Shown: positions 29,601 through 37,944, counted from the first letter of the stretch. The stretch: 64,000 nucleotides of DNA from Mesonia phycicola (GCF_900141885.1 NZ_FQYY01000001.1:186001-250000), one strand, 5' to 3'. The notes: generated by a model not told the origin, from the sequence alone. A program made the numbers and translations.

Positions 29601-31481
29601 ATCTTGTGCTATTTGATTTACTTCTTCTTCTAATTTTTTAGCTTCAACTACTTTTTCAATTTTAGCTAAATCTTTTTCTTTTTGCGTTACCTTTTTATGG
29701 TAGGGAGCAAGGGCTTTTTCATCTAATAAAAATTGTACACAACGTTCAGATATTTTTTCTGTATACTCTGCAATGTCATTTTCTATAGATTTTATTAAAC
29801 TTTCGTTGGTGTATCTAATTTCATACAAACCAATTGCTTCACCTCGTAAAGTTCTCATTTGGTTAAGCAGTTGTACAAAATCTTCTATTGTTTTAAACGA
29901 TGTGCTTTTTATTTTTGCAAAAACTTCTTCTGCTTTTTTAGTAAACTTTTCTGTTTCTAGTTTTGCATTTTTCTTTAGCTGAACTACTTTTTCAAATTCA
30001 TCTATTGCAGAGTTTGCTGCTTTATTAATTTCTGCTAAAGGAAGATTTAATTGTTTAGTTTCTTCTTCATTTAACCAATAATAAGTATCTAAAATATCTT
30101 TAGATAGTTTTGCTACATCATTATAAAGGCCACTATAATTATCTTCTTTGTTTAATAGATTAATAAGCTCTTGAGTCTCTGCCATTGCTTTTACAATGTC
30201 TTTATTCCCAATTTTGTATAAGAGCGTATCTTGATGTTGAGAAGGCATAATGTCTCCTTTTAAAAATGGAGTTTGCCAAATTTGCACCATATGATGCTTA
30301 CTTTGATCGTCTTCACTTCTAAAATAACAGAGTTCACCATTAGATTGTACAGTATAACCATTACATATAATAGGTGTTTGTACCGTTTGCTCTATTACGT
30401 TGTAAGACATAAGTACATAAGTACCTTTTGCTTGCGCATAAAAAACAAATAAATAATCTTCTCCATTAGGAGAGGCTATTCTTTTTTGAAATTTTAAATC
30501 TTTGGTATTACTATCAAAAACTTGGTATTCTCCTGTCTGTAAATAATAACCATTAGGAAAAATAATACCCTGATCGTCTGGTAATAAAACTGCAGCCTCT
30601 TTAATGCTGTCTATTTTTTGTACTTCTTTTAACTTATGGTTATATACAAAATAACGAGCCTCTTCTTGAAATGGTTTAATAGATAAGGCTATAAGGTTAC
30701 CTAAATCTGCATATTTATATTGCCCATCATCTAAAGTTTGATCTTTATACTCTACAGGCTCGTCTAAAATACCTTTACCTTCGTCTGTATTATCTTCTAT
30801 TTTAATTGTTAAATCACCACCTATGGTTTCTACAAAAACCTTATCTAAAATAGAAATATGAGAATGTTTCCCGTGGCGTTGCTCATCTCTACCTGCTTCT
30901 AACCATTTAAATTCGTGTTGCTGCGGAAATTTATATTCGTGATCACTTCTATTATCTACATAAGTTAAACCTCCATCGCTAATTAACCATTTAAAGGTTT
31001 TAATATCTGTTACACTATCACTTAATTGAAAAACCATATATAGGTAATTACCTATAATTGCAAATTTAGAAAAGATAGTATTTCTATAATATTTGTACAA
31101 ATTGGTAAAATCTGTAATAAAAATATCATCTTCTATAAAAGCTAGTGATTGTGGTTCAAACTGATGATCTTTATACTGGTAAATACTAAAAACGTCACTT
31201 AAATTAATTTCTGTTCTTAACCCAAAGTGAACATTATAACCAAATATGCACGTTTGGTTTATAGAAACAATATCTTTAGCAATACAGTTATTTTCTGTAC
31301 TTATACGGTTATTTGCAATAAGCTTAGTTTCTAAAGAACCAAAAACTTCTTTTCTGCCTTCATTTAATTGCTGAAGTCTATTTTGCAAATCTTGTTTTTG
31401 CTTTTGTAACCTATTCTGAATAATTTCATAGGTACCTCCATCTAACGATTGCTTATTGTTATCTTGTTTTTCTTCTTGCAT
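26613..31481 (-). CDS. Giant AAA+ ATPase of the DNA repair ATPase / DUF3686 type
   Basis: 1622 residues. The first about 400 residues are strand-rich and may form a propeller. A long helical, coiled-coil region follows (about 430-900), then the AAA+ module: SPPGYGKTTLMEYI (Walker A, about 1265), VMLYLDDIQ (Walker B, about 1327) and CVIMAGNPYT (sensor 1), MoxR-like in style. It is labelled DNA repair ATPase in databases, but the neighbourhood (flotillin, PspA) points to membrane stress. It is separated from the flotillin gene by 102 nt that contain a terminator. Confidence 0.8.
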   Translation of the reverse strand: MQEEKQDNNKQSLDGGTYEIIQNRLQKQKQDLQNRLQQLNEGRKEVFGSLETKLIANNRISTENNCIAKDIVSINQTCIFGYNVHFGLRTEINLSDVFSIYQYKDHQFEPQSLAFIEDDIFITDFTNLYKYYRNTIFSKFAIIGNYLYMVFQLSDSVTDIKTFKWLISDGGLTYVDNRSDHEYKFPQQHEFKWLEAGRDEQRHGKHSHISILDKVFVETIGGDLTIKIEDNTDEGKGILDEPVEYKDQTLDDGQYKYADLGNLIALSIKPFQEEARYFVYNHKLKEVQKIDSIKEAAVLLPDDQGIIFPNGYYLQTGEYQVFDSNTKDLKFQKRIASPNGEDYLFVFYAQAKGTYVLMSYNVIEQTVQTPIICNGYTVQSNGELCYFRSEDDQSKHHMVQIWQTPFLKGDIMPSQHQDTLLYKIGNKDIVKAMAETQELINLLNKEDNYSGLYNDVAKLSKDILDTYYWLNEEETKQLNLPLAEINKAANSAIDEFEKVVQLKKNAKLETEKFTKKAEEVFAKIKSTSFKTIEDFVQLLNQMRTLRGEAIGLYEIRYTNESLIKSIENDIAEYTEKISERCVQFLLDEKALAPYHKKVTQKEKDLAKIEKVVEAKKLEEEVNQIAQDLEMLIEIVSNLDIEDTSHSTKIIDNISLIFATLNQLKAAIKKKRKGLGSKEAQADFAAQLKLIDQSIINYLDIADTVEKCEDFQTKISIQLEEIEGKFADFEEFISEIIEKREEVYNAFEARKNSIKEKRNKRSLALQNASERILNGVDKRALNLGSATEINGYFASDLMVSKLRDIIQQLKDLEETGKAEEIETKLKVAREDALRKLKDKLELYEDGDSIIKFGKHKFGVNKQNLDLSIVYRNNELQYHLTGTDFYETVTNKTLLNARQIWDQEYISENKNIYRSSYLAYKLFKNLPIDKLVNINEDELLKIVQEESSSNYAEGYVKGVHDQDAAQILSVLVRKHQELGMLRFSAKTRAQAQFFWHQLPAEIQSKFNESLKASGEVLTVFPDTNEYKFLLNKLQQSIKEVAENSVLLNLEHKEAIANYLFEELQNDDQFEVSGEALKLKEEFLKAIKQKQADVRFKNSFENLELLESKVQLVRQWVNSFVKTASVNYDEDYVDEAVCVILFGDDSVSKVNHSPAKEIIYNLKGDHELIKNNEFSFNYHHFVSTLENYTTVNVPAFQEFRKAKHEVTETLKEELKLEELKPRVLTSFVRNKLINEVYLPLFGDNLAKQLGTVGDNKRTDRMGMLLLVSPPGYGKTTLMEYIANRLGLVFMKINGPAIGHEVTSVDPAAATNSATREELKRLNLAFEMGNNVMLYLDDIQHCNPEFLQKFISLSDGTRKIEGIYKGKSKTYDLRGKKFCVIMAGNPYTESGEKFRIPDMLANRADIYNLGDIIGDTAHLFKLSLIENALTSNATLQQLSSKHFNDIYKLIDRVENNNQEVQLDGNHTTQEVQDYISVLEKVIAIRDTVLKVNATYIKSAAMEDEYRTEPSFKLQGSYRDMNKLISKIVPIMNDEELASLLLSHYESESQTLTSSAEANLLKFKELQGILTAEEFDRWEAIKETFVKNNKLKGFGNQNEMAQMLNQMISFTDNLEGIKKILQQGLLK

Positions 31482-31533
31482 AGTGAATTATCAACGTGGG
31501 TATTCTGGTAGAAATAAATAGAGTTTATTTTGG

Positions 31534-31571
31534 AAAAAAACTAGGCTTTTAATAGTAGTTTAAAAGCCTAG
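31534..31571 (-). terminator. Intrinsic terminator between flotillin and the AAA+ ATPase gene
   Basis: On the minus strand CTAGGCTTTTA pairs with TAAAAGCCTAG around a loop of about 9 nt and is followed by seven T. It lies 12 nt past the flotillin stop and 53 nt before the ATPase start. It should reduce read-through into the ATPase gene. Confidence 0.8.
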
Positions 31572-31583
31572 CTAAAAAATGTA

Positions 31584-33674
31584 TTACCTTAAATGCTCTT
31601 TAGTTACAGCACTAATAGTTTTGTCTGACAAGCCTAAACCTTTAGCAAGATTAAATAAGTTGTTAAACATAGTGTGCTCTTTATTGCTATTAGATTTACT
31701 TTTTAAATCTACAATTAAACTAGCAATGGTTAAGTTTTTTAAATCTTCTGAAGTGATGCCGTATTTAGCTGAAAATTCTTTGATCTTCTCTAAAAGATTG
31801 CCTTGAATATCTTCACTACCTAAGATAGAGTCTTTTACTTGCTGAATATTCTCACTATTTTCAACTAATCTATCTATACCTTTACCTCTAGTAATTTGCC
31901 CAACAATTTGATCAAAGAACATAGTTTCTCCACCTACAATATCTATTTTAGAAGACTTTAATGCATCACCAAGTACTTGAGCTTGTGCATCTGCAATTTC
32001 TTTTTGAATATTAATGCTAGCTAAGTCTATTTGAAGCTCTTTATCTAAACGTAATTTAAATTCTTCGTGATCTTTACCAACACCATCTAATTTCTTCATT
32101 GCTGCTGCTTTCTCTTCTATACCAGCTGCATCTGCAAGTGCTTTTTCTTTAATAACTTCTGCTTGTGCTTTCCCTTCTTTTCTAGAAGCTTCTGCTTTTG
32201 CCTCTATACCTGCTGCTTCTGCTTTGGCTTTTTTCTCAATTATAGAGGCATCTACTATACCTTGACGCTCGTTGGCATCTGCTTTTGCATGCATTACTTG
32301 AGCTTCAGACATACCAATAATTGCTTCTTCTTTGGCTTGTGCTTCTGCTAGTGTTTTTCTTGCTTCTGCTTCTTTTTCACTTGCTTCTTTCTTAGCTAAA
32401 GCTTCTATATTAATTTCTTCTGCTCTTTGTTTAGCGGCTTCTTTTTGCGCTTCAGCAGCTTTAATCGTTTTAATTAAATCTTCTTGTGCATTTGCTTCTG
32501 CATTAGTCACTTTTACTTTCTTATCTCTATCTGCGGTTTTAAATGCCTGAATATCTTTCATATTCTCTTGCTCTTCAACCACACCTTTCTCTAACATTAC
32601 ACGATCTCTAATTACATCTTGTATGTTTTTCTTCTCTACTTCTACTACTTTTTCTTTTTCTATTTGAGCAAGTGTAACTACGCGTTCTCTCTCTGTTGCT
32701 TCTAGCAATCTATCTTTCTCTACACGTTCTGTTTCTACCGCATCTGTACGTTGTTTGTTTTTAGCTGCTACAATAATTTGGCGTTGCATATTTTCTTCTG
32801 CAACTTTTACTTTTTCTTCTGTAGCAATTCTAGCAGTTTCAGATTTTAAGCGTTCTTCTTCAGATACTTTTAAGGTTTCTGCCTCTTCTCTAGATTTTAT
32901 GTTAGCAATCTCACGTTTTTGCTGTTCTTCTTTTTCTGCTAATTGTTTATCTAATTCTAAAATTGCCTCACGAGCTTCTACATCTTGCTTACGGATAGTT
33001 TTTTGCTCATCACGCTTAATTAAATTAGCTTTTACATTTTGATTAGCAGTAAGCTCTGTAATTTTCTTAATACCTTCTGCATCAAGTATATTATCTGGCT
33101 TTAGGTGAGTAATTGGAGTTTGCTCTAGAAAGTCTATTGCACAATCTTCTAAAGTATATCCGTTTAAGTCTGTACCTATAATATCTACAATTTCATCTCT
33201 AAATTCTCTACGTGCTTCGTATAAGTCTATAAAATCGAATTTTTTACCTACTGTTTTTAAAGCTTCAGAAAATTTAGCTTCAAATAAATCTTCTAAGGTT
33301 TCTATTTTAGAAGCTCTAGCCACCCCAATAGTTTGAGCTACTTTTTTAATGTAACTAATATCGTTATTAACTCTAACGAAGAAAGCTACTTTAATATCTG
33401 CACGCATGTTGTCTTTACAAATAAGACCTTCGTGCGCTAAACGTTCTATCTGAATTTTTTTTACAGATACATCCATTATTTCTACACGGTGAAACACAGG
33501 CACCACATAAAGTCCCTTATCTGTAGCTACTTTTGTACCTCCAAAACCTGTACGTATAAGTGCTTGGCCTTGATGTACCTTTTTGTAGAACATTGCAATA
33601 ATTGCAAAGTAAATTACAATGAGAAATAAGAATAAACCTAATCCTATACCAATAATGGGTAAAAATCCTTCCAT
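31584..33674 (-). CDS. Flotillin-family SPFH protein
   Basis: 696 residues. One N-terminal membrane segment (about 5-30) is followed by an SPFH domain (about 35-210; VHQGQALIRTGFGGTKV, MDVSVKKIQIERLAHEG). A very long Glu/Ala/Lys coiled coil follows (about 215-560), then a C-terminal region with ITRGKGIDRLVE and a last helical tail. Flotillins oligomerise into membrane microdomain scaffolds. It is 17 nt downstream of the OB-fold membrane protein, the usual flotillin/NfeD-type pairing. Confidence 0.92.
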   Translation of the reverse strand: MEGFLPIIGIGLGLFLFLIVIYFAIIAMFYKKVHQGQALIRTGFGGTKVATDKGLYVVPVFHRVEIMDVSVKKIQIERLAHEGLICKDNMRADIKVAFFVRVNNDISYIKKVAQTIGVARASKIETLEDLFEAKFSEALKTVGKKFDFIDLYEARREFRDEIVDIIGTDLNGYTLEDCAIDFLEQTPITHLKPDNILDAEGIKKITELTANQNVKANLIKRDEQKTIRKQDVEAREAILELDKQLAEKEEQQKREIANIKSREEAETLKVSEEERLKSETARIATEEKVKVAEENMQRQIIVAAKNKQRTDAVETERVEKDRLLEATERERVVTLAQIEKEKVVEVEKKNIQDVIRDRVMLEKGVVEEQENMKDIQAFKTADRDKKVKVTNAEANAQEDLIKTIKAAEAQKEAAKQRAEEINIEALAKKEASEKEAEARKTLAEAQAKEEAIIGMSEAQVMHAKADANERQGIVDASIIEKKAKAEAAGIEAKAEASRKEGKAQAEVIKEKALADAAGIEEKAAAMKKLDGVGKDHEEFKLRLDKELQIDLASINIQKEIADAQAQVLGDALKSSKIDIVGGETMFFDQIVGQITRGKGIDRLVENSENIQQVKDSILGSEDIQGNLLEKIKEFSAKYGITSEDLKNLTIASLIVDLKSKSNSNKEHTMFNNLFNLAKGLGLSDKTISAVTKEHLR

Positions 33675-33691
33675 AATAAATTTAAGTTTGT

Positions 33692-34396
33692 TTAGTTGTT
33701 ATACGTTTGTACTAAAAAATAATTATTGTCTTGTGACTGTTTAATGATTAAAATTTCTTGGTGATATGTAATTGGTGATCCGTCTAAAGATTTTACATAT
33801 ATATTGTAAGAATCTCCATCTATAATCACTTCTGCATTTCCCATTTTTTTTTCAGAAATAGTAGAAAGCATTACCCCACGTCTCCCTATATATTCTTTTG
33901 CTTTATCTCCGTCTTTATTTAAATTCTTAAAAAAGTTTTTAAATGGTGTGGTTATTATTTTTGTTACGATTAACGCAGGAAAAAAGGCTATAATCATTAT
34001 TAAAAAACCAAATGCAGAATTATAACTATATGTGATACTTGTTGTTAATACGGTGATAAACCACCAAGCAAAAATCCAGCAAGTAAAAGTGAACATGAAC
34101 GGCAAGCCTACAAAATTGAAATAAATCAAGAAAATTTGCCACCATTTTAGTGGTTTTCTTCTTTTTCCTAAAATATCATCTTGATTTACTTCTGCGTTAG
34201 AAACATCTTGAAAATCCATATTTCCTCCTTCTATTCCTACATCTGCATCAATATCTATGTCTACATCTATATCTATATCGTAATCAAAATCGATACCGCT
34301 AACCATAGTTAAAATCCAATACAAGACAAGCAACAATAGTAAACAGGTAAGTACTAGATTTACTTCAGAAAATATAATATTAAATAAATCGTTCAA
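33692..34396 (-). CDS. Membrane protein with C-terminal OB fold (NfeD/YqiJ-like)
   Basis: 234 residues. Membrane segments lie near 10-30, 88-115 and 120-142. Between the first and second is a striking run of alternating Asp and hydrophobic residues (DFDYDIDIDVDIDIDADV). The last 70 residues (IGRRGVMLSTISEKKMGNAE, then DGDSYNIYVKSLDG) look like an OB fold. Proteins of this type pair with flotillins at the membrane. It is 3 nt after the pspA-like gene and 17 nt before the flotillin gene. Confidence 0.8.
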   Translation of the reverse strand: MNDLFNIIFSEVNLVLTCLLLLLVLYWILTMVSGIDFDYDIDIDVDIDIDADVGIEGGNMDFQDVSNAEVNQDDILGKRRKPLKWWQIFLIYFNFVGLPFMFTFTCWIFAWWFITVLTTSITYSYNSAFGFLIMIIAFFPALIVTKIITTPFKNFFKNLNKDGDKAKEYIGRRGVMLSTISEKKMGNAEVIIDGDSYNIYVKSLDGSPITYHQEILIIKQSQDNNYFLVQTYNN

Positions 34397-34399
34397 TTT

Positions 34400-35110
34400 T
34401 TATGCTTCTTTATTTAGACCTAATTGTTCTTTAAGTTTAGACAGATCATTTTCTGCCTTTGCATCTGTACTATCTGCAGCTTTTTCAAGTTCTTCATCTA
34501 TAGATTTTGAAGCATTAGCAATATCTCCATAAGCTTCTGCTAAAGCTTCTTCTTGCGCTACCTTTTCTTTCATTCTTTCTAGCATAGATACTGTGCTTGA
34601 ACTATCTATCTCTGCCATTTGTTTATTTAAGTTTTTCGTAGCATTAGATACTTTCACTCTAGCTTTTAAAGTTTTTAGCTCATTTTCCCAGTTACTAATA
34701 TTGGCTTTTATACCTTGAATATTATTTTCTAACTGAGCGATAGAAGTATTAAACTTTTGCACTTCTTCTTTAGAAGCAGTTATTCTTTGTTGAGCTTCTT
34801 CTTTTTTAAGCAATGCTTGTTTTGCTAAACGATCTGCCTCTGCACTATCAATTTGTTTTTTTTCTGCTTTTTTAAGAATTAAAATTGCTTTGTTATGGTA
34901 ATCTTCAGCTTTATCTTGCTGCTCATCTTGTTCATTTTTAGCTCTTATAGCTAATGCTTTTACTTGCGCTAAGGCTTCAAAACTTTTTTCTAAGTCTTGC
35001 TTCATATCTCTAATACCTTGCTCTGTAAGCTTTATTGGATCTTCCATTTTATCTATAGCAGAATTTGCTTCTGCCTCTCCAATTTTAAATAATCTTTTAA
35101 ATATGTTCAT
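34400..35110 (-). CDS. PspA/IM30-family membrane-stress protein
   Basis: 236 residues, almost entirely helical. NIFKRLFKIGEAEANSAIDK is the amphipathic N-terminus, followed by MEDPIKLTEQGIRDMKQDL and a long coiled coil with TSIAQLENNIQGIKANI. PspA/IM30 proteins assemble on stressed inner membranes and limit proton leakage. No PspF/PspBC genes accompany it; control probably comes from the divergent HTH gene. The YbjN-like gene is 11 nt upstream. Confidence 0.9.
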   Translation of the reverse strand: MNIFKRLFKIGEAEANSAIDKMEDPIKLTEQGIRDMKQDLEKSFEALAQVKALAIRAKNEQDEQQDKAEDYHNKAILILKKAEKKQIDSAEADRLAKQALLKKEEAQQRITASKEEVQKFNTSIAQLENNIQGIKANISNWENELKTLKARVKVSNATKNLNKQMAEIDSSSTVSMLERMKEKVAQEEALAEAYGDIANASKSIDEELEKAADSTDAKAENDLSKLKEQLGLNKEA

Positions 35111-35121
35111 AACGGTTGTTT

Positions 35122-35517
35122 TTAATATTTTGAAAATTCAATAATTTTATCTGAGTATTCACTCATTAATAGACTTAAAGAGTTTAAAGAGCCTTCTAGC
35201 TCATTTAAGTCTAAGTTTTCTATCTGTAAAGTATCTCTAAAGATTACTTTTTTACCACTCTCATCTAATACAAATGCACCGTGAATAACATCTCTATTTT
35301 TCTGTAAAAGAGACTTGTATACTTTTTCATTTTGATTATTGATATTAAAAATAAATTGCTCCATTATTAAAACTGGAGGAGAAACACCAAGAATTAAATT
35401 TTTAATACCAAAGTTTTCTTTTTGTACAACTAACACTTCATCTTCCCTACTTTCATAAGTAATATTGAAATTTAGTTCTAGTAAAAAGTTTTTGGTTATT
35501 TGAAAATGATCTTTCAT
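35122..35517 (-). CDS. YbjN/CesT-like chaperone-fold protein, operon head
   Basis: 131 residues. The strand-helix layout, with VLIMEQFIFNIN, LLQKNRDVIHGAFVLDESGK and a final helix from LNELEGSLNSLSLLMSEYSD, is that of YbjN / type III chaperone-like proteins that sit ahead of pspA-type genes (compare yjfI-yjfJ in E. coli). No signal peptide, so cytosolic. It heads the operon and lies divergently 270 nt from the HTH regulator. Exact function unknown. Confidence 0.6.
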   Translation of the reverse strand: MKDHFQITKNFLLELNFNITYESREDEVLVVQKENFGIKNLILGVSPPVLIMEQFIFNINNQNEKVYKSLLQKNRDVIHGAFVLDESGKKVIFRDTLQIENLDLNELEGSLNSLSLLMSEYSDKIIEFSKY

Positions 35518-35654
35518 TAGTTAATGGTTTTTTAGGTCTACTGTAAAAGCAAACATATAATTTCTGCCTGATCTATTTGGCAAATAATTTTTGCATAAGT
35601 TATTAAAAATAGAGAAATCATATTGGTTAGTTTTAAAATTTAATTAACATTTTG

Positions 35655-35788
35655 TGCTAATTATTTTAGTTTAATTTTAAAATAACTTAAAACCAACTTA
35701 AATAATTAGCAATTAAATAGTATATTAGCTAATAATGTTAGGTAAATATACAAATTAAAATCTTATCTGCAAATAAAATTAGCAATTA
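35655..35788. promoter_or_regulatory. Repeated AATTAGCA sites between the stress operon and its HTH regulator
   Basis: TGCTAATTATT at 35655-35665 is the exact reverse complement of AATAATTAGCA at 35701-35711. AATTAGCAATTA occurs at 35704-35715 and again at 35777-35788, where it overlaps the first base of the regulator's ATG. TTAGCTAA lies in between at about 35726. Repeats of one core in the divergent region fit operator sites for the regulator. This 270-nt gap holds no gene. Confidence 0.5.
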
Positions 35789-36552
35789 TGTCTTTTTTTG
35801 GTAAAAATATTAGGAAAATTAGAAACGTGAAAAATATGAGTCAGCAGGCTTTTGCTGATTTATTTGAATTAAAACGTGGCACTTTAGGAGCTTATGAAGA
35901 AGGGAGAAGTGAACCTAAAATAGAAACAATTATTTTAATTGCTAATTATTTTAGCATTAGCATAGACGCTATATTAACTACAGAGCTAACAGTAAATCAG
36001 CTTTTAAAATTTAAAGAGAATATACCTCTAGATAACCACATACAAATAAAAGAGAAGTTTGCAGAGATACCTTGTATTACAGAAAAAAACAGTAAAGACT
36101 ATATAGATAATTTTGACAAGCAAAACTTTATAACCGAATTACCTAGCTTAAGCTTACCAATAAATACGGATAAAAATTTTAGAGCTTATACGGTAATGAA
36201 TTTGGAAATGACCAATCATGACCAAGGTTTGTACCCTAAAGATATAGTGATTGCAGAGTTTGTACCTAAAGAGGTTTATAAAAAACTAAATAATGGAAAT
36301 ATTGTGTTAGCCTTAATTAACAATCAACTTATTTTAAGACGTCTTTATATTGCAAAAAATAAACTTATTTTACGTGCTGACCACAAAAACATAGAAGATT
36401 TAAGCTTTAAGCTTAACGAAGTAAAAGAACTTTGGAAGGTAAGATATGTGTTTTACAAACGTACTCCAGAAGTTCAAGCTATTTCTACAGGTGTAGAAGA
36501 AAAATTAAATTTTTTAGAGCAAGAGTTTTTAAAACTGAAAAATAAGATATAG
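35788..36552 (+). CDS. HTH transcriptional regulator with S24-like C-terminal domain
   Basis: 254 residues. A Cro/CI-type helix-turn-helix occupies residues 1-60 (NIRKIRNVKNMSQQAFADLF, then GTLGAYEEGRSEPK). The C-terminal part (about 120-225) resembles the LexA/S24 fold, but the place of the Ser-Met pair reads LEMTNHDQGLYPKDIV, so self-cleavage is unlikely. It is divergent from the flotillin/PspA operon and probably controls it and itself through the AATTAGCA sites. Confidence 0.8.
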   Translation: MSFFGKNIRKIRNVKNMSQQAFADLFELKRGTLGAYEEGRSEPKIETIILIANYFSISIDAILTTELTVNQLLKFKENIPLDNHIQIKEKFAEIPCITEKNSKDYIDNFDKQNFITELPSLSLPINTDKNFRAYTVMNLEMTNHDQGLYPKDIVIAEFVPKEVYKKLNNGNIVLALINNQLILRRLYIAKNKLILRADHKNIEDLSFKLNEVKELWKVRYVFYKRTPEVQAISTGVEEKLNFLEQEFLKLKNKI

Positions 36553-36556
36553 CACC

Positions 36557-36952
36557 TTATTTTTCAGTTTTATTTTCTTTCAATTTCCATTCAGAAATTC
36601 CTTCTTTTAAATCATAAACCTTTACAAAACCAGAATCTTTAAGTATTTGTATACTTTTTTCATTTTCTACTTTAGTATTACAATAAACTATAATAGGTTT
36701 AGACTTGTCTATTTCTTGTATCTTATGAGAGAAATTTTCATCGTATACAATATTCTGAGCATTTTTAAGATGCTCTTCTTTGTATTCTTTTGAAGTAAGA
36801 ACATCTAAGGTTTGTACTTCATCCATTTTAGAAAGGCTTTCCACCTCTTCTGGAGTAATCATCTGTACGTCTTCTTCATTAGCAAAAGTTTCTTTACAGC
36901 TATTGAATAAAAAACAAACGGTGATTAATAATATATACGATATGTTTTTCAC
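36557..36952 (-). CDS. Rhodanese-like lipoprotein
   Basis: 131 residues with a lipoprotein signal (LLITVCFLFNSC). The single rhodanese domain keeps the active-site cysteine in PIIVYCNTKVENEKS, but the following loop differs from the usual CxxGxR. It is the last gene of the minus-strand redox run (38442 to 36557), 4 nt after the cytosolic rhodanese gene. It may hold or transfer sulfur or thiol equivalents in the envelope. Confidence 0.8.
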   Translation of the reverse strand: MKNISYILLITVCFLFNSCKETFANEEDVQMITPEEVESLSKMDEVQTLDVLTSKEYKEEHLKNAQNIVYDENFSHKIQEIDKSKPIIVYCNTKVENEKSIQILKDSGFVKVYDLKEGISEWKLKENKTEK

Positions 36953-36956
36953 TTAA

Positions 36957-37271
36957 TTAAGAAGTTTTAGTTTCACCTGTCCAATCTAATATTCCGCCTT
37001 CTAAGTTAAAAGTATTTTCTACTCCTACTTGATCTAAAATTTGACAAGCTTGAGCACTTCTTTTCCCCGATCTGCAATACACATAAAAGTTTTTAGATTT
37101 ATCAAACTCATTTACTTTATCCATAAATTTTTGTGCTTGAAATATATCTAATTGTGTAGAGTTAGGGATGTGTTTTTCTTGATACTCTTCATCTGTTCTT
37201 ACATCTAACAAAAATGCATTTTCATCATTTTCTAGTTGTTCTTTCCAATCTTGTTGAGATAATTCTTTCAT
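36957..37271 (-). CDS. Rhodanese-domain sulfurtransferase
   Basis: 104 residues, one rhodanese domain without a signal peptide. FLLDVRTDEEYQEKHIPNS is the typical CH2A-like motif, and VYCRSGKRSAQAC is a canonical active-site loop (CRSGKR). It is cytosolic and close in form to GlpE/PspE-type proteins. It is co-transcribed with the thioredoxin-like genes upstream (31-nt gap). Confidence 0.9.
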   Translation of the reverse strand: MKELSQQDWKEQLENDENAFLLDVRTDEEYQEKHIPNSTQLDIFQAQKFMDKVNEFDKSKNFYVYCRSGKRSAQACQILDQVGVENTFNLEGGILDWTGETKTS

Positions 37272-37302
37272 TACAAATAGTTTTTAAATCAAAAATAAGC
37301 TT

Positions 37303-37941
37303 TTATTTAATACCACAGCCAATTGCTTTTGTAGACTTAATGGAAATCTCGTCTCCTGCTAGAAGCTCTAAAACCGCATTATTTACATACTGTTGTTTAA
37401 CAGCGGTTTCATCTTGGTAGTTATCATCTATTGCACCTATATATTTTACTATATTTTTGCTTTCTTCTTTTTGTAAAATAAAAACATGAGGTGTTTTAGT
37501 AGCACCATATTGAGGATATATTTTCTGACCTTCATCTAGCAAATAAGGGAAAGTAAAGCCTTTTTGTTTAGCTCTCAATTGCATATTTTCAAAACTATCT
37601 TGAGAGTTTTTTTCTGGACTATTAGGGTTAATAGCAATTACAGGGTAACCAAGAGGTTTAAACTTTTTATCTAGCTTTACAATGCGCTCTTCATATGCTT
37701 TTGCATAGGGACAATGATTGGTTGTAAAAATTACGATAAAACCTTTTGCTTCTTTAAAATTACTTAAAGAAACCATTTTATTATCTATATTTTTTAAAGT
37801 AAAATCTATTGCTTGGTCACCAATTTCATAACCATCTATAGATGAGTTTGTAACATCTGCATTTGTCATTACCGTATTCACTGCAAAAGCAGAAGCTGCT
37901 ATAATCACGGTTAATACAGTAAGTATTTTTAGGGTACGCAT
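37303..37941 (-). CDS. Exported thioredoxin-like/AhpC-TSA family protein
   Basis: 212 residues with an N-terminal signal or anchor (ILTVLTVIIAASAFA). The redoxin domain reads FIVIFTTNHCPYAKAYEERI, with CPYA carrying one catalytic cysteine, and later YGATKTPHVFIL, the cis-Pro loop. This is the family often called thioredoxin family protein or redoxin with the CPYAxAY motif. It is 3 nt downstream of the TlpA-like gene. Confidence 0.85.
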   Translation of the reverse strand: MRTLKILTVLTVIIAASAFAVNTVMTNADVTNSSIDGYEIGDQAIDFTLKNIDNKMVSLSNFKEAKGFIVIFTTNHCPYAKAYEERIVKLDKKFKPLGYPVIAINPNSPEKNSQDSFENMQLRAKQKGFTFPYLLDEGQKIYPQYGATKTPHVFILQKEESKNIVKYIGAIDDNYQDETAVKQQYVNNAVLELLAGDEISIKSTKAIGCGIK

Positions 37942-37944
37942 AAT

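Noticed and set aside
32332-33042. Plus-strand ORFs inside the flotillin coiled coil, rich in Ala, Ser and Phe
   Set aside because: Antisense of a low-complexity Glu/Ala/Lys repeat keeps frames open; not genes.
26613-36552. Defence island reading of the AAA+/flotillin operon
   Set aside because: No nuclease, methyltransferase, toxin or other defence partner is present; membrane-stress partners explain the set better, though phage tests are not excluded.
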